This document shows, piece after piece, positions 1 through 5,976 of a stretch of 5,976 nt of DNA (its first letter is position 1; each line of letters opens with the position of its first letter). The notes under the pieces are model-generated. The model ran no database searches and was not told the DNA's origin. It saw only the letters and a program-made list of their open reading frames with translations. Source of the stretch: Deferribacteraceae bacterium (GTDB taxonomy: Bacteria > Chrysiogenota > Deferribacteres > Deferribacterales > JAISNW01). The stretch is taken from positions 1 through 5,976 of the forward strand of contig JAITWF010000065.1 of NCBI GenBank assembly GCA_031285415.1, given 5' to 3'. The translations under genes were made by a program, and so were the position numbers.

Positions 1-1338
1 GTATGAGGGGCCTATCATGCCGAACCCTGTGCCGATATTGCCGATGACTGCAAGCCCAGTGGTGAACGATGTGAATAGATCTAATCCAGCACTTGATACC
101 ACAAACATCACCATCAGCACTGAAAATGTGTATAGGAAGAAAAATCCTGCTACCTTATGTGCAAAGGCGTCGCTCATCGGTGCGCCGTTTAGCCTCAAGA
201 CGAATACTCCATGCGGATAGATAAGGCGGCGCATCTCGTTCAACGCCTGTTTCAGCATTACGACTATTCGCACAACCTTCAATCCGCCAGAGGTCGAGCC
301 TGCACAGCCCCCTACAAGCATTAATATGAATAGCATATATTGCGAAAGGGCAGGCCAGAGGGTGAAATCGGTCGTCGCATATCCAGTCGACGTGATCATC
401 GATACCGCATGAAAGTATCCCATACGGATATTAGTTGCGGTATCAGGGAATACGCCATTGACGCTATTAATAATCGTGAGTGCTAGCCCCGACATGATTA
501 TTATAAATATATATGCCTTTATCTCGGTATTCATAAAGACTCGCTTAATCTTGCCTGTAAAGAGTCGATAGATTAAGGAGAAGCTAAGCCCCGAGATAAA
601 CATTATCCCCATCGTAACCCACTGGATATATGGCGATTGAAAGTGCGCCATGCCGTTGTTTTTGCTAGAGAATCCGCCAGATGCCATAGTCGTCAAGGCG
701 TGGTTGATCGCCTCGAATGTAGTCATTCCGCCAAAACGCAGTAGCACGAAGCTTATAATCGTGAAGCAGGTATAGATTACCCATAAGATCTTGGCAGTCT
801 GTGCGATTCTTGGGGTAAGCTTCCCCTCGTCTCTACCCGTTGCCTCGGCACGGAAGAGCTGCATTCCGCCGATCCCAAGTAGCGGCATAAGGGCGACTGA
901 TAGCACAACTATCCCCATTCCACCCATCCAGTTTGCGATGGAACGCCATAGGACTATAGATTTATACGCCGCTTCGATGTCGTTTATAACCGTCGCTCCA
1001 GTGGTGGAGATACCAGAGGCAGCCTCAAAGAATGCGTCCCCCCATGTAGTAACGGAATCTGATATATAGAATGGTACCGCTGTGCAGATCGAAGCCGATA
1101 GCCATGCGAAGAATACCAGCAGAAAGCCATCTCTTGCTGATATGATCGCCTTATTTTTATTGCGAAATAGAAATATTATCGGTATCGATGGAGCGACTAA
1201 TAGTATAATACTTGTGATAAACGCTCTAGCTGCCGCCATCTCGCCATAGTAGAGCGCACCCCCCACGCACGGAAGGATAAAGATCCCTACCATCACTGAG
1301 ATGATCGCCATTAGACGGATAATTATACGTACGTGCAT
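1..1338 (-). CDS. trkH: Trk potassium uptake channel subunit TrkH (3' end cut by window edge)
   Basis: Membrane pore subunit of a Trk potassium uptake system, gated by the cytoplasmic TrkA ring encoded just upstream. Translating the minus strand from the ATG at 1338 gives 446 codons with no stop, so the gene leaves the window at base 1; family members are about 480-490 residues, so roughly 40 residues are missing. Many hydrophobic helices alternate with the four pore loops of the TrkH/KtrB fold. The filter motifs are STTGAT (residues 111-116), TMASGGFS (217-224), TSTGYATTDF (316-325) and GNIGTGFG (433-440). The Gly-rich segment GGCAGSTSGGLKVVR (343-357) matches the conserved intramembrane loop region. 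The ATG shares one base with the trkA stop (TAATG), and an AAGGGA ribosome binding site lies 10 nt upstream (1349-1354). Identification as a TrkH/KtrB-type channel is very secure; TrkH over KtrB is supported by the two-RCK-domain TrkA partner. Confidence 0.96.
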   Translation of the reverse strand, partial: MHVRIIIRLMAIISVMVGIFILPCVGGALYYGEMAAARAFITSIILLVAPSIPIIFLFRNKNKAIISARDGFLLVFFAWLSASICTAVPFYISDSVTTWGDAFFEAASGISTTGATVINDIEAAYKSIVLWRSIANWMGGMGIVVLSVALMPLLGIGGMQLFRAEATGRDEGKLTPRIAQTAKILWVIYTCFTIISFVLLRFGGMTTFEAINHALTTMASGGFSSKNNGMAHFQSPYIQWVTMGIMFISGLSFSLIYRLFTGKIKRVFMNTEIKAYIFIIIMSGLALTIINSVNGVFPDTATNIRMGYFHAVSMITSTGYATTDFTLWPALSQYMLFILMLVGGCAGSTSGGLKVVRIVVMLKQALNEMRRLIYPHGVFVLRLNGAPMSDAFAHKVAGFFFLYTFSVLMVMFVVSSAGLDLFTSFTTGLAVIGNIGTGFGMIGPSY

Positions 1339-2678
1339 TACGTCAACATCCCTTCAAGCTCTGCAATGCTGGCGCGCTTTGCAAAGATAATCGCCTGATC
1401 GTTCACCTTTAGCTCGAAGTTGCCATCGGGGATGATACTTTTACGGTTGCGGTTTACTGCCACGATCCTGCAATCGACTGGCAAGATGATCTCTTTTAGC
1501 GGTTTATTCACGAATGGCAGCGTCTCTGAGATCGTCACCTCGATAGCCTCTGCCTGCCCCTCGAAGATCGAGTGAATACTGCGCACATTCCCCTTGCGTG
1601 TAAGCTTCAAGATAGCGTTCACTGCGCAGAATTTGGGGCTGACGGTGGAATCGATCCCGATACTGCTTGCTACCGTCAGATAGCTAGTCTTCTCTACCAC
1701 AGCCACAACCCTCTTCACCCCAAGGGCTTTGGCGTATACGCCGCTGATTATATTCAGCTCCTCATTTGTGGTGGTGCAGATGATTGCATCCATGCTGTTT
1801 ATATTGCTTTCTGTGTATATTGTGTGATCGGAGATATCTCCGTAGATGATCATTGCATCTGGCACCTCTTCGGTGAGCTGTCGGCAGCGATCGTAATCTT
1901 TATCGATAATAGTGACGCTTCGCCCCTTAAAGGTCATATACTCGGCAACTGCGACCCCTATCGGCGTACCGCCAACGACGGCAATTTTGCGAAGCTTCGA
2001 CTCCTTCTGCCCCGATTTACTAGCCATACGAGAGAAGGTGCGCCTATCGGCTACGATATATATAGTGTCATCCTCGGCTATAACAAAATCGCCAGCAGGG
2101 ATCGTTAACTGCCCCTTGCGGACGACACCTGCTACGATGAAATCTTCTTTCATATCGGTCTTGAGATCTTTCAACACCTTGCCAGCGTAGAAATCATCCT
2201 GCTCTATATAGTACTCTCTCATCTGAACGTCGGTATTTTTGAAGATTGTGATGGTGGAATCTGCACCCTGCTCGATAGTTTGCGAGATCTCCCACGCCGC
2301 CTCACGGTCGGTGTTGACGAGGTAGTCTACGCCAGAGATCTTGCTATTAAAAGCTCTGCTCTTTGAATACTCCACGCTGTGCACCCTTGCGACCTTGACA
2401 GGAACGTCAAACTCGGCGGCAACGATCATGCACGAGATGATATTAACCTCATCGGAGGTGGTTGCGGCGATGAAGATATCCGCCCCAGCAGTGCCAGCCT
2501 CCTTTAATACCTCTGCGTGCGTGCCTTCTCCTGTAACGACTAGACAGTCGAGTGAGTTGCTCGCACGCTTTGCACTTTCGGCGTCTCGCTCGATCAGGAT
2601 CACATCTTTGCCGTCGTCGATAAGCTGACGAGCGATCGATGTTCCAACCTCACCTGCACCAACAATTACAATTTTCAT
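1338..2678 (-). CDS. trkA: Trk system potassium uptake regulator TrkA
   Basis: Cytoplasmic nucleotide-binding subunit that assembles under TrkH and controls potassium flow. The 446-residue length is usual for TrkA with two tandem RCK halves; the KtrA type has only one. Half 1 has a Rossmann GAGEVG loop at residues 7-12, acidic E30 at the end of the second strand, a GEG turn at 50-52 and the ARV strand at 97-99, followed by an RCK_C domain to about residue 215. Half 2 begins near residue 230 with IAVVGGTPIG (232-241), D259 and GD at 280-281, then a second RCK_C to the end. The second glycine loop (GGTPIG) departs from GxGxxG, so nucleotide binding there may differ; this is an inference. Its ATG overlaps the holB stop as ATGA, with a purine-rich GGAAGAAG stretch just upstream. 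Pairing with trkH on its other side makes the function clear. Confidence 0.97.
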   Translation of the reverse strand: MKIVIVGAGEVGTSIARQLIDDGKDVILIERDAESAKRASNSLDCLVVTGEGTHAEVLKEAGTAGADIFIAATTSDEVNIISCMIVAAEFDVPVKVARVHSVEYSKSRAFNSKISGVDYLVNTDREAAWEISQTIEQGADSTITIFKNTDVQMREYYIEQDDFYAGKVLKDLKTDMKEDFIVAGVVRKGQLTIPAGDFVIAEDDTIYIVADRRTFSRMASKSGQKESKLRKIAVVGGTPIGVAVAEYMTFKGRSVTIIDKDYDRCRQLTEEVPDAMIIYGDISDHTIYTESNINSMDAIICTTTNEELNIISGVYAKALGVKRVVAVVEKTSYLTVASSIGIDSTVSPKFCAVNAILKLTRKGNVRSIHSIFEGQAEAIEVTISETLPFVNKPLKEIILPVDCRIVAVNRNRKSIIPDGNFELKVNDQAIIFAKRASIAELEGMLT

Positions 2679-3550
2679 ACGACTTCTTCCAGTTTAGTAA
2701 AAAAATCAAAGAGCACTAACGGCATATTCACATTATAATCAAGGTTTTTTATCACCTTATTCATGTACTGTATAAATAGGGCATACTCTGGCTTGAGATT
2801 GCCCTTATACTTTGATAGAAACCAGCTCTGAATCAGCCCGATCACAGGGATCAGGGTATCTTTATCTGAAAGGGCTAAGAAGATCGTACCAAATCCAGCT
2901 AGATCCCTCTTATCTATGCACTGAATAAGTCGTTCAATAGGTAGATCGGAGAGGGCTACAGCATTTGCAACCGACCCCTGTGCATACTTTATAGTAGGTT
3001 TCCAATCCTTGCTACTATCGATAGTCGCTAAAACCTGCCCCAGCTCTTTATCCGCTAGCGGATCAAAGTTTACCTTGAGCGAGCGAGATTGTATCGTTGG
3101 TAGGACTCTATCGAGCTTATGAGTAACGAGCAGAAAGATCGTGTTGTCGCCAGGCTCCTCTAAAGTCTTTAGTAGGGCGTTCGCCGCAGCTGCACTCGCC
3201 TGGCACATTATATGCACATTATCAAAGATTATCACCTTGTATTTGCTAGAGTAGGGGGTCGTCCCAGAGATCTCTGATACGTTTCGCACATTCTCGATAG
3301 ATAGCCCCTCTTTATCGTCGAATAGATAAAAGTCGGGGTGCGCCCTCTCAATAACCTGTGTGCAGGAGGGGCAGTCGCACGGTTTAAAGATCTTTCGCTC
3401 GGGGCATAGAAGCCCACGGGCAAGCTCTATAGCAAACTGCTTTTTGCCGATCCCCTGCGTGCCGTGTAGGATATAGGCGTGAGAGAGCTGGCTAGCCGCT
3501 ATCGTCTGCCTAAAAAAGTGTTGCTGCTTAATGTGACCAATTAAGTTCAT
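2675..3550 (-). CDS. holB: DNA polymerase III subunit delta'
   Basis: Clamp-loader subunit delta', an AAA+ protein that works with delta and tau/gamma to load the beta clamp during replication. It has 291 residues, at the short end for the family (about 300-335). The N-terminal AAA+ core has the Walker A-like loop GTQGIGKK (residues 30-37), ending in Lys where true ATPases have Ser/Thr. The zinc knuckle is formed by C49, C58, C60 and C63. The Walker B-like strand VIIFD (106-110) is followed by NVH instead of EAH, then by the hallmark AAANALLKTLEEP (121-133). The arginine-finger motif reads SRS (155-157) where the family usually has SRC. The degenerate loops fit a non-hydrolysing delta'. The ATG lies inside the end of tmk (23 bp overlap) with only a weak AGAG upstream, suggesting translational coupling. 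The C-terminal half is the poorly conserved helical collar domain. Confidence 0.95.
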   Translation of the reverse strand: MNLIGHIKQQHFFRQTIAASQLSHAYILHGTQGIGKKQFAIELARGLLCPERKIFKPCDCPSCTQVIERAHPDFYLFDDKEGLSIENVRNVSEISGTTPYSSKYKVIIFDNVHIMCQASAAAANALLKTLEEPGDNTIFLLVTHKLDRVLPTIQSRSLKVNFDPLADKELGQVLATIDSSKDWKPTIKYAQGSVANAVALSDLPIERLIQCIDKRDLAGFGTIFLALSDKDTLIPVIGLIQSWFLSKYKGNLKPEYALFIQYMNKVIKNLDYNVNMPLVLFDFFTKLEEVV

Positions 3551-4178
3551 TCACAATCTCTTGTATTTTTGCCGATACCTCGTCGATATCGCCTGTAGCG
3601 TCTACTATAACCGATCTGCCGAACCGCTCCTCACCTGCATACCAGTGAAACCCCTTGCGTACTTCGGTAAAAAACTCTATCTCCTCCGCCTCAAACCGCC
3701 CCTCGGTGAGCGTCTTCCCCTCTTGCATTAGACGAGCTTTTGCACGCTCGACGGCAACAGTTGGCTCCATATCGAGGATTATCGTGAGATCGGGGTATCG
3801 TGTGATCGTGTGCGGTAGTATCGCCTCTAAAAGATCGCTCCTCTCTTTGCGACCAAAGATCTGGTACGCCCATGTGGAGGAGAGGAATCGATCCGATATA
3901 ACGCTCGTCCCCATCTCTAAAATTGATAGTACCTTCTGCTGATGTTCCACCCTATCGGCGCAAAATAGCAAGATCTCGGTATCAGGCTCTAGGATCATAT
4001 TCGTATCAAGAAGGATCGAGCGGATCGCTGTGCCAGCCTGCGTGCCGCCAGGCTCCTTCGTGGTTGCAGTGCGTACATTGTGCTCACGTAGGTACGCCGC
4101 AAGGCGGTCGACCTGAGTTGACTTGCCTGTGCCGTCAATACCGTCTAGAGCAATAAAGAGCGGACTCATCTGCCGCAC
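3528..4178 (-). CDS. tmk: Thymidylate kinase (dTMP kinase)
   Basis: Cytosolic P-loop kinase that phosphorylates dTMP to dTDP with ATP, the step before dTTP. It has 216 residues from the GTG, normal for the family. The P-loop is GIDGTGKST (residues 13-21). KEPGGT (41-46) and ADR (74-76) belong to the dTMP site, and DRFLSSTWAYQ (96-106) is the DR[YF] signature. The LID and following helix read GRFEAEE...VRKGF (160-177). Two starts are possible. The GTG at 4178 has a GGAGA site (4188-4192) nine bases upstream and overlaps the previous gene by 13 bp. The ATG at 4169 (residue 4) makes a classic ATGA overlap with the previous stop and gives the usual short family N-terminus, but lacks a well-placed ribosome binding site. 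I chose the GTG for its site; the product differs by three residues only. Confidence 0.96.
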   Translation of the reverse strand: MRQMSPLFIALDGIDGTGKSTQVDRLAAYLREHNVRTATTKEPGGTQAGTAIRSILLDTNMILEPDTEILLFCADRVEHQQKVLSILEMGTSVISDRFLSSTWAYQIFGRKERSDLLEAILPHTITRYPDLTIILDMEPTVAVERAKARLMQEGKTLTEGRFEAEEIEFFTEVRKGFHWYAGEERFGRSVIVDATGDIDEVSAKIQEIVNELNWSH

Positions 4179-5092
4179 TCGGACGGATCTCCATGCAACT
4201 TATCGATCGTATGTGGTATCGCTTCGATAATCGATTGCAAGTTCTCCACCGCCGCCTTCGGGCTGCCAGGGAGGCTTATAATAAGACTTCCCCCTCGTAT
4301 GCCGCAGACCGCTCTAGAGATTATTGCGTGGATCGTTTTCTTCACGCTCTCTGCACGCATATGCTCTTCAAAGCCCTCTAGCCGTCTATTAATGATATTG
4401 AGTATGGCGTCTGGGGCGATATCTCGTGGAGATACCCCTGTGGAGCCGTTAGTTATTATAAGATCGAACTTTTGAATATCAGCAAAGTCGATAAGTGTCA
4501 TCTCGAGGCGTTTCTGCTCATCTGGCAGTAGCTCTTTGCGGATGAATGAACATTTCATCGATTCGTTTAGCACCCTCTCTATCTCTGGAGCGGTTTTATC
4601 CTCGTATACCCCTAATGAGGCACGATCGCTTAGCGTGATGATACCTACAGAGAAGCCCTCTTTCGGCTCGATGGAGACGGAATCGCCCACTTTGATCTCG
4701 CCAGGCTTCACCACTACGCCAAAGATCCCCTCTCGAGGCATAACGCAGTCGCCAGCTTTATTGTATATTGCGCAGCGATGGTGGCAGACTTTACCGATCT
4801 GTGATACGATCAGCTCTGTACCGCCTAGCAACAGGCGTGAGCCTACAGGCACCGTCGGTAGCTCTACCCCTAATGTGGTGATATTTTCGGCGAAGTCGCC
4901 ACTTTTGACGTCAAGCCCTTTGGCAACGATCTTATCGATACTCTCTTGAGCAAGGAGGCTGACCTGTCGGTGCCAATTCCCTGCATGGGCATCGCCCACA
5001 ATGCCATGCTCTACACGAAGCTCTGCACTATTTACGTTGGTTTTCTGGATCCCTTTCCTGTCGCTTGTCGATATAGCCTGAATATTACCCAT
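4166..5092 (-). CDS. MOSC domain-MogA fusion protein (molybdenum cofactor metabolism)
   Basis: A 308-residue fusion. Residues 1-142 are a MOSC domain: HGIVGDAHAG (29-38), WHRQVSLL (40-47), GDFAENI (65-71), and the cysteine-histidine cluster CHHRC (103-107) before GDCVMPREGIF (114-124). MOSC domains are known as carriers or sorters of sulfur and as molybdopterin-binding modules. Residues 148-308 match MogA/MoaB, which adenylylates molybdopterin before molybdate insertion: TLSDRASLGVYEDK (153-166), LPDEQ (189-193), SPRDIAPDA (221-229), GFEEHMR (240-246) and LPGSPKA (274-280). The two Asp residues shown to matter in E. coli MogA (D49, D82) align with D191 and D224. The glycine loop is ITNGSTG where MogA usually has TTGGTG. 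An AGGAG site sits five bases before the ATG. The fusion is known in anaerobes; which molybdoenzyme it serves cannot be seen here. Confidence 0.93.
   Translation of the reverse strand: MGNIQAISTSDRKGIQKTNVNSAELRVEHGIVGDAHAGNWHRQVSLLAQESIDKIVAKGLDVKSGDFAENITTLGVELPTVPVGSRLLLGGTELIVSQIGKVCHHRCAIYNKAGDCVMPREGIFGVVVKPGEIKVGDSVSIEPKEGFSVGIITLSDRASLGVYEDKTAPEIERVLNESMKCSFIRKELLPDEQKRLEMTLIDFADIQKFDLIITNGSTGVSPRDIAPDAILNIINRRLEGFEEHMRAESVKKTIHAIISRAVCGIRGGSLIISLPGSPKAAVENLQSIIEAIPHTIDKLHGDPSECGR
4188..4192 (-). promoter_or_regulatory. Ribosome binding site for tmk (GGAGA)
   Basis: GGAGA on the minus strand lies inside the end of the MOSC-MogA gene. Nine bases separate it from the GTG at 4178 and 18 bases separate it from the ATG at 4169. 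The spacing therefore favours the GTG as the start of tmk. This rests on the sequence only. Confidence 0.5.
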
Positions 5093-5097
5093 AACCG

Positions 5098-5102
5098 CTC
5101 CT
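5098..5102 (-). promoter_or_regulatory. Ribosome binding site for the MOSC-MogA gene (AGGAG)
   Basis: AGGAG on the minus strand, five bases before the ATG at 5092, is the strongest ribosome binding site in the window. It fixes the start of the fusion protein, whose N-terminus (MGNIQAIS) also matches the usual start of MOSC proteins. It suggests that this gene is translated independently of mnmH. Confidence 0.7.
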
Positions 5103-5109
5103 GCTCAAT

Positions 5110-5138
5110 TTTATCTGAATATATACTTAATTGATCAA
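5110..5138 (-). promoter_or_regulatory. Possible weak sigma-70-type promoter in the mnmH/MOSC-MogA gap
   Basis: Reading the minus strand, TTGATC (5133-5138, four of six to TTGACA) is followed after 17 bases by GATAAA (5110-5115, four of six to TATAAT) in an AT-rich stretch. It lies in the only intergenic gap. Transcription would start near 5103, leaving a leader of about 11 nt with the ribosome binding site at its very 5' end, which is tight. It could drive the downstream genes internally, but AT-rich DNA yields such matches by chance. Confidence 0.2.
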
Positions 5139-5976
5139 AAAGGGAAGATATACTCTACAATCTCCTTCGCCGTCTCCTCTGCCGAGGTATTCAGAAAGGT
5201 GCGCTCATGAGAGTCTGTAGTGTTGTAGACGATGTCGTAGTATCTGATCATCAGCTCTTCAATAACTTTGTCGTAAGAGGCGGACTCGATCAGATCTGTG
5301 TACTCCTGCACCCTCTCCGTACCGATATATCGCACGAGTTTTGTTAACCCCTCTATAGCAGAGGCTTTATCGAAGTTGTCGCCGATATAATCCTCTCTTA
5401 TAACCTCTTTGCGAGTCTCTATCGTAGCCTCTATCACGAGCTTACGCCCACAGTCGAGCCGATCCATCAGCTCGTTAGGGATATAGATGGTGCCGATCCG
5501 TTTGCTCTCCCCCTCGGTGAAGATCGTATCGGATTTTGCGTTATATAGGGCATTATATAGAAGCGTCTCAAACTGCTTCTGCGAGCGTTTTATTGGCAGC
5601 CCCACTGCACCCAAAAGGGAGCCTCTGTGATTTGCACACGCCTCAAGGTCTAGAATATCGTATCCAAGCCGTTCTATCTCATGAAGTATATGTGTTTTGC
5701 CTGTGCCAGTCTTGCCGTATAGGGTAACGAACTTTTTCTGCGCTATCAGCTCTGGTAGCTTCAATAGTATATGCTGTCGATACCCCTTATAGCCGTTTGT
5801 GAGCTTCGTCACAGGAAAGCCGATGGAGGCGAATAATCCTGCCACAGACTCGGAGCGCATTCCGCCTCTAGCACAGAATACAAGGATTCGTCGCTGTTTC
5901 GTGAGATTGGCAAAGCTCTCGTAGATCCTCGGTAGAGAGCGGCTGACGTACTCGATTCCAGCCTTCACAGCCGCCG
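5135..5976 (-). CDS. mnmH: tRNA 2-selenouridine synthase MnmH/SelU (5' end cut by window edge)
   Basis: Enzyme that converts 2-thiouridine to 2-selenouridine at the wobble position of certain tRNAs, using selenophosphate and passing through a geranylated intermediate in the E. coli enzyme. The open frame continues to the right edge (GCG GCT before the GTG at 5968), so about 65 N-terminal residues of the rhodanese domain lie outside; total length would be near 340-345. Numbering from the codon at 5968, the rhodanese active loop is FCARGGMRS (31-39) with catalytic C32, equivalent to C97 of E. coli SelU. The C-terminal kinase-like domain has P-loop GKTGTGKT (85-92), DLEACANHRGS (107-117) and EGESKRIG (152-159), all SelU hallmarks. 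The stop is TGA at 5135-5137. Presence of this gene implies a selD gene elsewhere in the genome (inference). Confidence 0.95.
   Translation of the reverse strand, partial: AAVKAGIEYVSRSLPRIYESFANLTKQRRILVFCARGGMRSESVAGLFASIGFPVTKLTNGYKGYRQHILLKLPELIAQKKFVTLYGKTGTGKTHILHEIERLGYDILDLEACANHRGSLLGAVGLPIKRSQKQFETLLYNALYNAKSDTIFTEGESKRIGTIYIPNELMDRLDCGRKLVIEATIETRKEVIREDYIGDNFDKASAIEGLTKLVRYIGTERVQEYTDLIESASYDKVIEELMIRYYDIVYNTTDSHERTFLNTSAEETAKEIVEYIFPF

Noticed and set aside
791..1069. Plus-strand open frame of 92 codons in the left third, which at first looks gene-free
   Set aside because: The minus strand is open for 446 codons here and encodes TrkH with all four pore motifs; the plus-strand frame is its shadow.
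1327..1334. Perfect 8-bp palindrome ACGTACGT at the start of trkH
   Set aside because: It falls within the codons for His-Val-Arg-Ile at the TrkH N-terminus, is short and does not recur, so an operator role has no support.
1572..2108. Plus-strand open frame of 178 codons antisense to trkA
   Set aside because: It lies fully inside the strongly supported trkA gene, shows no recognisable domain and has odd composition (many Cys, His and Ile). It is a shadow of the coding strand.
3655..3942. Plus-strand and alternate minus-strand open frames over tmk and holB
   Set aside because: All lie inside tmk or holB, whose family motifs are complete in the chosen frame, and none has a ribosome binding site or recognisable domain.
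5093..5134. Terminator or riboswitch in the mnmH/MOSC-MogA gap
   Set aside because: Only 42 AT-rich bases, with no GC-rich hairpin followed by a T run. It is too short for a molybdenum cofactor riboswitch, which might otherwise be expected beside a cofactor gene.
5966..5968. GTG as the start of mnmH
   Set aside because: The frame is open to the right edge and a start here would remove most of the rhodanese domain. The preceding Ala-Ala codons continue the protein, so the gene is cut by the window.

Overview
The window is wall-to-wall bacterial coding sequence. Six genes lie on the minus strand, running from the right edge to the left edge: mnmH (5' end cut) > MOSC-MogA fusion > tmk > holB > trkA > trkH (3' end cut). 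There is no stretch of 300 bases without a gene. The only real intergenic space is 42 bp between mnmH and the MOSC-MogA gene. From MOSC-MogA onward each gene overlaps the next: 13 bp at tmk (or 4 bp ATGA with the alternative start), 23 bp at holB, 4 bp ATGA at trkA and 1 bp TAATG at trkH. This is the layout of one translationally coupled operon. I saw no terminator hairpin, tRNA, rRNA, insertion sequence or CRISPR array.

The organism looks like an anaerobic Bacillota, probably of the class Clostridia. The reasons are a tmk-holB pair with a delta' subunit carrying a four-cysteine zinc knuckle, a MOSC-MogA fusion of the type known from anaerobes, a selenium-dependent tRNA-modifying enzyme, clear AGGAG-like ribosome binding sites and moderate base composition (about half G+C by eye). 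Genus and species cannot be told from this window; the class is itself an inference.

Region by region: 5135-5976 holds the rhodanese active site and P-loop half of MnmH, which swaps sulfur for selenium at the wobble uridine of some tRNAs. 4166-5092 encodes a two-domain molybdenum cofactor protein. 3528-4178 (thymidylate kinase) and 2675-3550 (DNA polymerase III delta') serve dTTP supply and clamp loading in replication. 1338-2678 and 1-1338 encode the two parts of a Trk potassium uptake system, the cytoplasmic NAD-binding regulator TrkA and the membrane channel TrkH. The trkH frame is open for 446 codons and simply runs off the left edge.

I see no new defence or mobile system. The most distinctive signals are compositional and not genic. 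CCGG is completely absent, GGCC and CGCG are nearly absent, and GATC is clearly over-represented. These biases hold across all six genes and suggest past or present restriction-modification or methylation pressure. Also worth noting are the operon that joins selenium, molybdenum, replication and potassium genes, and an altered glycine loop in the MogA domain.
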